From NCBI GenBank assembly GCA_003130835.1, contig QEXX01000118.1:1-50589 (forward strand): 50,589 nt of DNA, in the 5' to 3' direction. Source of the DNA: Anaerolineae bacterium (GTDB taxonomy: Bacteria; Chloroflexota; Anaerolineae; Anaerolineales; UBA4823). Under the pieces are notes generated by a model. It searched no databases and was not told the DNA's origin. It worked only from the letters and a program-made list of their open reading frames with translations. This document shows positions 10,629 to 18,456 of this stretch, in pieces. Positions within the stretch are counted from its first letter, which is position 1. Each line of letters starts with the position of its first letter. The position numbers were made by a program, and so were the translations under genes.

Positions 10629-11876
10629 CTATTCCTGCGTAGCCGTTGGGGTTGGTGCTGGGGTAGCCTGACTGCTCTGTTCCAGACATAAGGCGATGCC
10701 AGCATTGGCGTTCTCCACTGCTAGGGGGTCGTTAGGGACGCCGTTGATCAACGTTTGGAAGACTTGCACGGCTTCCTCGCAGCGGTTGTTCCTTGCCAAA
10801 GCAAATCCGTAGAACCAATAGATTTGGGCGGCGGTGCCGTAATCAAGGGGTATACCCTGCACGACCGTGCCATCTTCCATCGTGCCACCGCGCACTGCCA
10901 GTTCTAGTTCCTTGACTGCTTTGGACATTTCTCCATTGCGATAGTACATGATGCCCAACGTGCCGTGCAATTTGGGGTTGGTCGGCTCGACTTTCATAGC
11001 TTGCTCGGCGTATTGAGAAGCCTTTCCATATTGACCGATATTGGCGTATGCCAAAGAAATCTCGGCTAAAGGCGTCCAGTCGTTCGGGTTTAGCGAATAA
11101 GCCGCCAAAAGTTCTTCGACCGCCAGATCGTTTTCGCCTTTGATGCGATAAGCGTAGCCAAGATAGAGGTGCAAGTCGGCGATTTTAGAGTTGATGGCGA
11201 TGGCAGCCTTGAATTCGTTGATGGCGGCGTCGATGTTTTCTTGACCGGTATTCAAAAGGACAATGCCTCGGGCGCGGCGCGTTTCCAGCAAGGTGGAATC
11301 CAACTGCATGGCAATGCGTGATTCTTCGATGGCTTTATCCAAATCGTCAATTTGACCCTTATTAATCAGCACCTCGGCGTAATAGGCATGGGCGAGGGCG
11401 TTATTGGGATCTAGTTCAAGGGCGCGTTTCAGCGAAGCTTCGGCGGAGAGATAATCGCCGGTGAAGCCTTGTGCCCATCCCAACACAGCGTGCGCTAAGG
11501 CGTTATTGGGGTTTTTCAGCAAAGCGTTTTGGGCGTTGGTGATGGCTTCTTCATACTGTCCGGCAAATACTTGTAAGCGGGCTAAGGTAACGTAAGTCGA
11601 GGTGTTATACGGGTCAACAATCAAGGCTTCCTTATAGGCATTGATCGCTTGCAAGAGACGCCCTTCTTGAAACAACTGCTCGGCTTCGTTTAAGTAGGAT
11701 TCTGGGCTGCGGGTTGGGGTAGGGGTCGGGATAAACAAAGGCGGGGTGGCCGGCACAACCACTTGATTAAAATACAAAGCTACCCCGATCATGCCAAGCA
11801 GCACGGCGATTAAGAAGGGGTTCGATCGACGTCTAGGGCGACGCCGCACACTCCAATTGCGACCGCGTAAATACAT
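10629..11876 (-). CDS. Membrane-anchored TPR protein (first of a pair)
   Basis: A 415-residue TPR protein. The start MYLRGRNWSVRRRPRRRS is strongly basic and is followed by a helix (NPFLIAVLLGMIGVALYF), a linker FIPTPTPTRSPESY, then repeats of the A-x-x-x-LG-x-A TPR type (for example NALAHAVLGWAQGFTGDY) to about residue 340 and a TPAPTPTATQE tail. The charge pattern predicts cytoplasmic N-terminus and exported TPR domain. The frame stays open to 11912, but the upstream TTG is the first half of a TTGACA promoter box, so I use the ATG at 11876, which coincides with the predicted transcription start. It is first in a two-gene operon. Confidence 0.85.
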   Translation of the reverse strand: MYLRGRNWSVRRRPRRRSNPFLIAVLLGMIGVALYFNQVVVPATPPLFIPTPTPTRSPESYLNEAEQLFQEGRLLQAINAYKEALIVDPYNTSTYVTLARLQVFAGQYEEAITNAQNALLKNPNNALAHAVLGWAQGFTGDYLSAEASLKRALELDPNNALAHAYYAEVLINKGQIDDLDKAIEESRIAMQLDSTLLETRRARGIVLLNTGQENIDAAINEFKAAIAINSKIADLHLYLGYAYRIKGENDLAVEELLAAYSLNPNDWTPLAEISLAYANIGQYGKASQYAEQAMKVEPTNPKLHGTLGIMYYRNGEMSKAVKELELAVRGGTMEDGTVVQGIPLDYGTAAQIYWFYGFALARNNRCEEAVQVFQTLINGVPNDPLAVENANAGIALCLEQSSQATPAPTPTATQE

Positions 11877-11882
11877 GCTCTC

Positions 11883-11912
11883 ATCATACCATTGGCGCGA
11901 ATCGAGTGTCAA
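11883..11912 (-). promoter_or_regulatory. Promoter of TPR operon, possibly leaderless
   Basis: Perfect TTGACA (11907-11912) and near-perfect TATGAT (11883-11888) separated by 18 bases on the minus strand. The expected transcription start, about seven bases past the -10, falls on the A of the ATG at 11876, so the mRNA may have no 5' leader. Confidence 0.65.
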
Positions 11913-11945
11913 GGAGGCATGGATTAGGAGAGGATAAGTATCTTT

Positions 11946-12839
11946 TTAGATCAACAGGTCTTCTTGCGAGGATTTTGTGACTTTAAACTCACCGCGCTTG
12001 ATCAGCCGAATGATGTTTGCAGTGACATTTGGGGTGCTTGGATCGAAGATGATGGTTTCATCGAAATCAGGTGCTTTGGTGATCGCAGTGTGAGAGAAGG
12101 GTAAGGGGTTGAGTTGGATGAATTCACTGCTGGGTGCCTCGGCTTCACCCCAATAAAGAAAGGTCTTACCACTCAGTAAATAACTGCGTCGCAGAGGTGT
12201 GGCAGGTTGTTGTTTGAATTCTGGGGTCAAGATAGAGATGAGCTCACTTTTACTGACGGCTATGGCACTGTTTTTGGCTTCCTCTTCGGTTAAACCCGCT
12301 TGGCGGAGCTGCGCTTCGGCGTTTTCTGGGTCGCGCCAGATGGTGAAGATGAGGTTGAGAAGGTTGGCGGTTGGCAAGCGGATTGAACTGAGGTTCTGCG
12401 AAAGTTGTTGAGCAACGCCTAACAGGGTGAGTAACACATTCAGAACGGCTTTTTCTCCTTGATAGATCCCAACATGATAGTAGCGGCTTTCTTGATTGAG
12501 CGAGATGGCTTGATTCTGCATAAAGAAGTAGGTGATTTGATTGAAGGAGGCGGGGGCAATGAGCAGGATGATCGACAACGTATAATCGGCTTTAGAGATG
12601 ACGTTCATCAAGGCAGTTATACGTCCGTCTAATTCCCAGCCTTGGTTGACCGTGCGTTCTAGCATACGTTTTTCTTCTAAACCACGCCGCCCGCGTGCGA
12701 TCTCCTGTTGTAATGCTTCTTTGGAGAAACCTTTGTAGGGATTAGCGAGCATTAGGTTGCTTGATAAACCCAGTGAGGCAATGATATAAAGCCATTCACT
12801 TGAAGTGAAGATCATCTTGGTATAACGCTCTTCTTCCAT
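11946..12839 (-). CDS. Unrecognised 297-residue protein
   Basis: I do not recognise this family. The protein starts MEEERYTKMIFTSSEWLYII, has a charged helical stretch around residues 38-60 (EALQQEIARGRRGLEEKRML), a hydrophobic run (YTLSIILLIAPASFNQITYF) that may be a buried helix, and a mixed alpha/beta C-terminus ending FKVTKSSQEDLLI. There is no signal peptide. The frame is open to 12875, but the ATG at 12839 has GGAG at a suitable distance and removes 12 unlikely residues. It is transcribed alone between holB and the TPR operon, with its own promoter. Confidence 0.8.
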   Translation of the reverse strand: MEEERYTKMIFTSSEWLYIIASLGLSSNLMLANPYKGFSKEALQQEIARGRRGLEEKRMLERTVNQGWELDGRITALMNVISKADYTLSIILLIAPASFNQITYFFMQNQAISLNQESRYYHVGIYQGEKAVLNVLLTLLGVAQQLSQNLSSIRLPTANLLNLIFTIWRDPENAEAQLRQAGLTEEEAKNSAIAVSKSELISILTPEFKQQPATPLRRSYLLSGKTFLYWGEAEAPSSEFIQLNPLPFSHTAITKAPDFDETIIFDPSTPNVTANIIRLIKRGEFKVTKSSQEDLLI

Positions 12840-12934
12840 TGACAGGCTTCTCCAAGCAGTAGAGGGGATAGGCATTGTTTCGTGGGCGTTTCTTTCCTTC
12901 GGCTTTGCAAGGAAAGTGCCAACAAATTTATCAA

Positions 12935-12962
12935 ATTATACTCTGAGCCGACAGAATTGCAA
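12935..12962 (-). promoter_or_regulatory. Promoter of the 297-residue protein gene
   Basis: Consensus TATAAT at 12935-12940 with TTGCAA at 12957-12962, 16 bases apart, on the minus strand in the spacer downstream of holB. It shows this gene need not be read from holB. Confidence 0.5.
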
Positions 12963-12969
12963 CCGGGTT

Positions 12970-14049
12970 TTATGGTGTTTGAGCTTCTTCCAATGCAGAT
13001 TGCGTTGCGGATTGAGGCAAGGAGAGATTGGGAAGATTGAGAAAAAGCACTTCTAAGGCCAAGCGCAGGTTGACATTGCCTTGTAAGACTTGCCGCATCT
13101 GGTGGATTTGTCTGAGTGCCTGAAGGCTGCGTTCTTCACCGATCTTAGCCACAATGGCGGCGACAGCATCCTGAAAGTCGGGATAAGTAAGGTGTTGCCG
13201 ATCCTGGTGGGCATACAAGGTCACATCCCGCCAGAATGCCAACCATGCATCGAGCAGGAGGGTAATTTCCGCTTTGTTCAGTTCTCTGGCATAGCGCTCC
13301 GCTGTGGCAAACCGATCGAGATACGAAGACCCCAATAGGCGCAGATGATCTTCGATCACTTGGAATTGTCGTTGGCGCTCCTCGGGGTGATGGAGCAAGC
13401 GCAAAGCGATGCCGGCTCTCCCACCCGCCAAACGCGCAACTTGAGCCGCCAAGGGTGCTTCGGCGGCTTGTTTTTCAATGAGTGTCTGGGCTAACGCTTC
13501 GGCTGCTAAAGGGCGCAGGCGCACGACTTCGCAGCGGGAGACGATGGTAGGCAACAGATTTTCGCTGTCTTCCACGGTGATGAGCAGGATCACCTTTGGG
13601 GGCGGCTCTTCGAGCGTTTTCAGCAGAGCATTTTGGGCGTTTAGGTTTGCTTCTTCAAAACGCAGGATCAAAGCGATGCGATAGCGCCCCTCATAGGGCG
13701 ATAAGGATAAGCGGTGTTGAAGCTCGCGGATTTGTTCGACTCGCAGGATGCCACCACGTTGTTCTGCCGCAACGATCTCTAAATCAGGATGGCGCATCTC
13801 TGCCAGCAGATGACAGGCGCGACAAACCCCACAGAACTCTCCGGCTTGCGGCGGGTTGAGACAGTTTACGGCTTGAGCAAAGCGTAGGGCAAGCGTGCGC
13901 CGCCCCACACCGCTAGGCCCGCTAAATAAATAGGCTTGGCGCAACGACCCATGGGCAACGTGCGAACGCAATAGAGCGACTGCTGCTGCATTGCCAATGT
14001 AGTTCCAATTCATGGGGGGATCGTTGCTAGAATTGTCGCCCTTGACCAT
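12970..14049 (-). CDS. holB: DNA polymerase III delta' subunit (clamp loader)
   Basis: A 359-residue AAA+ clamp-loader subunit. It has Walker A-like GPSGVGRRTL, a zinc module (CGVCRACH with an upstream Cys in VNCLNPP), and the family signature NAQNALLKTLEEPP followed by the SRC sensor motif (IVSRCEVVRLRPL). GRR in place of GKT in the P-loop is usual for delta', which does not hydrolyse ATP. It acts with tau/gamma and delta to load the sliding clamp. The ATG at 14049 is preceded by AGGTG at a good distance; a GTG nine bases upstream is less likely. The C-terminal collar domain (from about residue 205) is present. Confidence 0.93.
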   Translation of the reverse strand: MVKGDNSSNDPPMNWNYIGNAAAVALLRSHVAHGSLRQAYLFSGPSGVGRRTLALRFAQAVNCLNPPQAGEFCGVCRACHLLAEMRHPDLEIVAAEQRGGILRVEQIRELQHRLSLSPYEGRYRIALILRFEEANLNAQNALLKTLEEPPPKVILLITVEDSENLLPTIVSRCEVVRLRPLAAEALAQTLIEKQAAEAPLAAQVARLAGGRAGIALRLLHHPEERQRQFQVIEDHLRLLGSSYLDRFATAERYARELNKAEITLLLDAWLAFWRDVTLYAHQDRQHLTYPDFQDAVAAIVAKIGEERSLQALRQIHQMRQVLQGNVNLRLALEVLFLNLPNLSLPQSATQSALEEAQTP

Positions 14050-14096
14050 TTTGTTCACCTAGAAGCCCTTGTCATAGGCTTGGAGAAGGAGGCTGG

Positions 14097-14714
14097 TTAT
14101 TGCAAGTCATGCAGATGACAGGTGTCGTTCAAACGGATCAGGGTAAAGTCGTCGTCCGCCTCCTCGAAAAGATTGATGGCACAAGTATCCTGGCGCAAAC
14201 GCCAAAAACGATCGTTCCCCAGACCCAAAATTGCCAATAAAAGTATGCGGTTGATCACCGTATGTCCCACGACCACAATCGTTTGGCCGCGATGATGCTT
14301 CGCCAGCTCATGAATGGCTTGAATGCCGCGTTGGCGGAGATGCTCTAAGCTTTCTCCGCCCGGAATGCGGCAGAGATGCGGTTGCTGATACCAGCGATTC
14401 AGCTCATCTCTCCAGCGTGTAGCAACTTCGTCCGGGGTCAACCCTTGCCACTCGCCGTAGTCGATATCGATCAAGCCAGGCTGGGGCTGAACGGATAAAG
14501 AAAAGTGCTCTGCAATGGCTTCGGCTGTGCGTGCCGCCCGGGAGAGCGGGCTGGAATAGACGGCATCGACTTGCCATTCTTTGGCGATGCGCAAGCCCGT
14601 TGCTTTTGCCTGCTTCAGACCGGTTTCGTTGAGCGGCACATCGGCTCGCCCGCGAAAGCGCTCGATGCGATTCCATTCGGTTTGCCCGTGGCGGACTAGG
14701 ATAAAGCGGGTCAT
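14097..14714 (-). CDS. Histidine phosphatase family protein
   Basis: A 205-residue member of the phosphoglycerate mutase-like histidine phosphatase superfamily. The catalytic LVRHGQTEWN lies at residues 6-15, SSPLSRAARTAEAI supplies the second basic residue, and VVVGHTVINR holds the second catalytic His. It may be an alpha-ribazole phosphatase (CobC), a general sugar phosphatase or a phosphoglycerate mutase; GLIDIDYGEWQGLT resembles CobC and small phosphatases more than true mutases. No cobalamin genes adjoin it, so the substrate stays open. GGAG precedes the ATG at good spacing. Confidence 0.88.
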   Translation of the reverse strand: MTRFILVRHGQTEWNRIERFRGRADVPLNETGLKQAKATGLRIAKEWQVDAVYSSPLSRAARTAEAIAEHFSLSVQPQPGLIDIDYGEWQGLTPDEVATRWRDELNRWYQQPHLCRIPGGESLEHLRQRGIQAIHELAKHHRGQTIVVVGHTVINRILLLAILGLGNDRFWRLRQDTCAINLFEEADDDFTLIRLNDTCHLHDLQ

Positions 14715-14799
14715 ACTTTGCTCCAGCTATTGGGATTTTTCACGCAAAGTATACCCTAGACAACGGGTTGGTGATGCTGGAATTGGCTTTCCCGACCGT

Positions 14800-15549
14800 T
14801 TAGTTTTTTATGGAGACGATTTCTCGCTCAGAGAAATGGCGCACAAAATCTGCAACGGTTGCATCGAGCGGGTTTTCAAGAATTTGCTTCAACGTGCCGA
14901 CTTGTTTTAGGGTGGTCTCACCGAACACTGCTATCCGGTCACCCAAGAAGCCAGCTTCGTGGAGATGGTGCGTGACGAATACGGTGGTCACCTGATTCTC
15001 GCGCAGGATGGTGCGCAGATGTTTATAGAGTTCGGCCCGCGTGGGCGGGTCGAGGGAGGCGAACGGCTCATCCAGTAACAATAATCGCGGTTCTAAAACG
15101 AAGGCGCGGGCTAAGCTAACGCGCTGGGCTTCGCCGCCGGAAAGGGATTGCGCCTGCCGCTGAGCCAGATGGGCAACCCCAAAGCGCTCTAACCAATCAA
15201 AAGCCCGCTGAACTGCCTGAGCACGGGGAATCTTACGAAATTGCAACCCCAGGAGCAGATTATCGAGCACAGAACGATCAAATAAGAGCGGCTCTTGTAA
15301 CACTAAGGCAATTTGGCGGCGATAGTCGAGCGGCTTCCATTGCTGCAAGGGGCGGTCGGCAAAGGTTATCTTGCCAGATAAGGGAGTTAATAAGCCGGCT
15401 AGGGTGAGCAAAAAGGTCGATTTTCCAGCTCCATTTGGTCCAACTACCGCTAAAACTTCTCCTTCGTATATGGAGAGAGTGGGGATAGAAAGCACGGTTT
15501 GATTGGCGCGGCGCAAGGTGAGGTTGTGTATTTCGATCAATGCTCTCAT
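14800..15549 (-). CDS. tupC: ABC transporter ATPase, tungstate type
   Basis: A 249-residue ATP-binding subunit with Walker A GPNGAGKST, Q-loop VLQEPLLF, signature LSGGEAQRVSLARAF, Walker B LLLLDEPFASLD and the switch His in VFVTHH. It energises oxyanion import with TupB and TupA. Its ATG overlaps the tupB stop by four bases (ATGA), so the two are translationally coupled. Tungstate rather than molybdate specificity is inferred from TupA. It has no C-terminal TOBE domain such as ModC carries, which fits TupC. Confidence 0.92.
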   Translation of the reverse strand: MRALIEIHNLTLRRANQTVLSIPTLSIYEGEVLAVVGPNGAGKSTFLLTLAGLLTPLSGKITFADRPLQQWKPLDYRRQIALVLQEPLLFDRSVLDNLLLGLQFRKIPRAQAVQRAFDWLERFGVAHLAQRQAQSLSGGEAQRVSLARAFVLEPRLLLLDEPFASLDPPTRAELYKHLRTILRENQVTTVFVTHHLHEAGFLGDRIAVFGETTLKQVGTLKQILENPLDATVADFVRHFSEREIVSIKN

Positions 15550-16202
15550 CGACGCACTCCTTTTTGTTGTAAATGGGTAAGCGCCCAGTTGATCAAAAAG
15601 GTGATGACCAATAGCAAGATGGCTAGACCGCTCGCCATCCCAAAGTTACCTTTGCTGGTTTCGAGCACGATGGCGGTGGTCAGCACGCGGGTCTGATAAC
15701 GAATGTTGCCCCCCACCATCATACTGGCTCCGATCTCAGAAATCACCGCACCGAAGCCAGCCATCAGTGCGGCAAGAAGAGGAAGACGGGCTTCTCGCCA
15801 GAGTTCTCGCACCAATTGTCCCCGTGAGGCGCCCAAACCGAGTAATTGTAAACGCAATCGGGGGTCCAGAGCTTGGAGCGCAGCGGTGGTTAGGCCAGTG
15901 ACCACCGGAGCGGCAATGATGACTTGGGCAATCACAATCGCGGTGGGTGTGTAAATGAGATTGAGATCACCGAGAGGCCCCGACCGCCATAACATCATTG
16001 CCACGAATAAACCGACTACGACCGGCGGCAATCCCATTCCGGTGTTCACCAGGCTAAGCAGGAGTTGCCGCCCCACGAAATTACCTAATGCAAGGAGTGT
16101 GCCCAGCGGCAGACCAATGAGTAGGCTGATCACAGTCGCCGCACCACTGATTTGTAAGGAAAGAATCGTTACTTGGAGAACCTCGTTCAGATCGCTACCC
16201 AT
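15546..16202 (-). CDS. tupB: Tungstate ABC transporter permease
   Basis: A 218-residue inner-membrane permease with five to six hydrophobic helices and an EAA-type loop (LGASRGQLVRELWREARLPL) that docks with the ATPase. The pattern GLPLGTLLALGNFVGR near the start and NTGMGLPPVVVGLFVAMM are typical of TupB/WtpB-like proteins. It lies between tupA (6-base gap) and tupC (4-base overlap), fixing its role in the oxyanion importer. Confidence 0.93.
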   Translation of the reverse strand: MGSDLNEVLQVTILSLQISGAATVISLLIGLPLGTLLALGNFVGRQLLLSLVNTGMGLPPVVVGLFVAMMLWRSGPLGDLNLIYTPTAIVIAQVIIAAPVVTGLTTAALQALDPRLRLQLLGLGASRGQLVRELWREARLPLLAALMAGFGAVISEIGASMMVGGNIRYQTRVLTTAIVLETSKGNFGMASGLAILLLVITFLINWALTHLQQKGVRR

Positions 16203-16208
16203 AGCTAT

Positions 16209-17168
16209 CTATTCTAATCCTAAATCGGCGTCGCTCTTATCAGCATCCGGGAAAAAGAGCGGTTGTCCGTATTCCTGCACACCGAATTCGCCGATCAATC
16301 TTTGAGTTTCGGGTGCGGTGAGAAAGCGCACAAATGCAATCGCGGCTTCGTAATTGACTTTGGGAAACTTCTCGTTATTTACGGTGATGACATGATAGAC
16401 ATTCAAGAGCGCTGGGTCTCCCTCGACCATAATTTCAAGATTGATGTTCTCTTTATAGGCGAGGAATGTGGCTCGGTCGGTCAGAATGTAGCCTCCCTTT
16501 TCCGAGGCAATGGTCAGAGAGGCACCCATCCCTTGCCCCGTTTCAATGTACCAGGATTGTCCTTGCGGATTTTGACCGATTTGTTTCCACAAGCTCAACT
16601 CTATCTTATGGGTTCCAGAATCGTCGCCGCGCGAGATAAAGATCGCTTGGGATGTAGCGATGGCTTGCAACGCTGTGGTGATCGATTCACCCTTTACAGC
16701 GGCAGGGTCTTGTTCTGGTCCAACCAGAATGAAATCGTTGTGCATTACCAAAGCGCGATCCTTGCCATAAGCTTTTGCCATGAATTCTTTCTCTGAGGTA
16801 GGTGCATGGACCAATAAGACATCCGCGTTCCCTTCGGCACCCATTTGAATCGCTTGACCGGTACCGACGGCAATGGTTTTGACAGTATAACCGCTTTGAT
16901 CTTCAAAAAGCGGAATAAGGACATCAAGTAATCCCGAATCTTGAGTAGAGGTTGTTGTTGCCAAGATGAGCTGCTGATTTATGCTGCTCTGGGACGTATT
17001 TGGCACGGAAGGAGTTGAACTTGGAAGTTCAACCTCAGGTTGAGTGGGGGAAGGTGATGCTGTCGCTGAAGGGTTACAGGCGCTCAAGCTCAGAACGATC
17101 AGCGCGATTAGGTATTTGCATAAGAAAAATATCCGCACTACGGTATGACGATTGGTGTTATGCATCAT
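16209..17168 (-). CDS. tupA: Tungstate-binding lipoprotein
   Basis: A 319-residue extracytoplasmic substrate-binding protein. The signal peptide ends in a lipobox (VLSLSAC), followed by a Ser/Thr/Pro-rich linker. The mature domain begins LILATTTSTQDSGLLDVLIP, the TupA hallmark, and contains VGTGQAIQMGAEGNADVLL and SRGDDSGTHKIEL, which together form the oxyanion pocket. TupA proteins bind tungstate with very high affinity; molybdate cannot be excluded from sequence. AAGGA precedes the first of two adjacent ATGs. It is the second gene of the regulator-tupABC operon. Confidence 0.94.
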   Translation of the reverse strand: MMHNTNRHTVVRIFFLCKYLIALIVLSLSACNPSATASPSPTQPEVELPSSTPSVPNTSQSSINQQLILATTTSTQDSGLLDVLIPLFEDQSGYTVKTIAVGTGQAIQMGAEGNADVLLVHAPTSEKEFMAKAYGKDRALVMHNDFILVGPEQDPAAVKGESITTALQAIATSQAIFISRGDDSGTHKIELSLWKQIGQNPQGQSWYIETGQGMGASLTIASEKGGYILTDRATFLAYKENINLEIMVEGDPALLNVYHVITVNNEKFPKVNYEAAIAFVRFLTAPETQRLIGEFGVQEYGQPLFFPDADKSDADLGLE

Positions 17169-17180
17169 GGACTTTCCTTT

Positions 17181-18164
17181 CTATGTCGATAGAGTGATCC
17201 ATTCGCCTGTATGACTGGCGTCGTAACCGGGAAGCTGAGAGATCTTCTGGTGAAACTTTTGATCGGCGAGGGTTTCTGTGAGCTGCGTAATGCTCTGCAG
17301 TAGTGGCTGTTCTACAATCAGATCAAATCTCTCCTCGAATAAAGGGATGAAATCGAGTTGAAAGCGGTGTGCCGCAGATTGCAAGCCAAGAGTCACATCG
17401 GCATTATTGATGGCAACCCAGTGAGCGGCTTCTTCATGCGTGTTGACTTCCCGGTCGAATCCTTGAATAAAGTGAGGGTCAATACCAACACGATGGAGTG
17501 CCTTTTCTAACCACAATCTTGTCCCGGAGCCGCGGTTGCGATTGATCAAACGAATATCGGGGCGGACGAGATCGTCCAAGGAGTGAATTCCTTTCGGGTT
17601 GCCGCGTGCAACGATCAACCCTTGGGTACGATAGCTAAGCGTGATCACGGTGAGAGAACGGTCTGGGAAGAGATGTTGTAAAGTTGGTAGGTTGTATTCA
17701 CCACTTGCATCATCGCGTATATGGCTGCCACAAATCTGGCAAAAACCCTGCCGTAAGTTGATCAGCCCGTTTAGCGAGCCCACCGGCAGGGTAAGAAAAT
17801 GGTAAGCCTCAGACAAGTGAGTCGTTAGCAGTTGCCAGGCAAAATCATCACTGCCGGAAAAGATCAAAAGCGATTTGGAGGTCTTCGGTAGCACCATTTG
17901 CTCGATCAGGAACGCGCCGGCCGCAGCGCGGTAATATCGCTCGGTTTGGCGGCCGCGTTTGCGAGTCTCGGCAAATTGCACTAATCCGACTTCCTCCAGG
18001 CGCTTCAGGTGATGACGTATCCAAGCTGGGGAATGATTGAGCTGTTGGGCTAATTGGCTTAGGGTGGCTGGGCCGGCCATCAACCGCTGCAAAATTGCCA
18101 GACGGTGTGGGTTTGCTAGGGCTTCAATTTGAGGATAGGAGTGCAGAATTTGAGCTGTGTTCAT
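17181..18164 (-). CDS. Oxyanion-responsive regulator: HTH fused to PBP-like domain
   Basis: A 327-residue one-component regulator. Residues about 8-75 form an ArsR-like winged helix (LANPHRLAILQRLMAGPATL, then LAQQLNHSPAWIRHHLKRLE). Residues about 100-310 form a periplasmic-binding-like domain of the COG1910 type, seen in GFCQICGSHIRDDASGEYNL and INRNRGSGTRLWLEKALHR, the oxyanion pocket. It probably senses tungstate or molybdate in the cytoplasm and controls the operon. It lies 12 bases upstream of tupA and is first in the operon, so it is likely autoregulated. COG1910 domains are more often joined to MerR-like or ModE-like HTHs. There is no clear Shine-Dalgarno; the leader is very short. Confidence 0.87.
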   Translation of the reverse strand: MNTAQILHSYPQIEALANPHRLAILQRLMAGPATLSQLAQQLNHSPAWIRHHLKRLEEVGLVQFAETRKRGRQTERYYRAAAGAFLIEQMVLPKTSKSLLIFSGSDDFAWQLLTTHLSEAYHFLTLPVGSLNGLINLRQGFCQICGSHIRDDASGEYNLPTLQHLFPDRSLTVITLSYRTQGLIVARGNPKGIHSLDDLVRPDIRLINRNRGSGTRLWLEKALHRVGIDPHFIQGFDREVNTHEEAAHWVAINNADVTLGLQSAAHRFQLDFIPLFEERFDLIVEQPLLQSITQLTETLADQKFHQKISQLPGYDASHTGEWITLST

Positions 18165-18165
18165 G

Positions 18166-18189
18166 ACGATTAAGGAAAAACTTAATCGT
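18166..18189 (-). promoter_or_regulatory. Palindromic operator at the tup regulator start
   Basis: A perfect inverted repeat, ACGATTAAG-N6-CTTAATCGT, begins one base upstream of the regulator start codon and covers the predicted transcription start. Its position next to the -10 would let a bound dimer block transcription. It lacks a U tract on either strand, so I read it as an operator rather than a terminator. Confidence 0.55.
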
Positions 18190-18190
18190 T

Positions 18191-18218
18191 ATTTTATCGA
18201 CATTATTCAATTTGTCAA
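18191..18218 (-). promoter_or_regulatory. Promoter of the tup operon
   Basis: TTGACA (18213-18218) and TAAAAT (18191-18196) with a 16-base spacer on the minus strand. The expected start at about 18184 lies inside the palindrome and gives a leader of about 20 bases. Confidence 0.65.
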
Positions 18219-18456
18219 TAGCCAATTCTTGGCTGATCGGATTGGGTGCTGCGTCAATCGGGCTGGCGATTGCCCAACGGTCGCTTTTGTTTGCATGGCT
18301 GTTGGATGAAACGGAGTCTTCGGGCTGTCTAACCCATGGCGCGCTAAGTCTGTGGTCGATCGCTTGAGGTTTTTCGTAGATTAAATATCGAAAATGCATT
18401 AAGATTGACAACAGATTCATGCAAGATCATTCGGTAACCTGCATTTGAGGTGAGTC

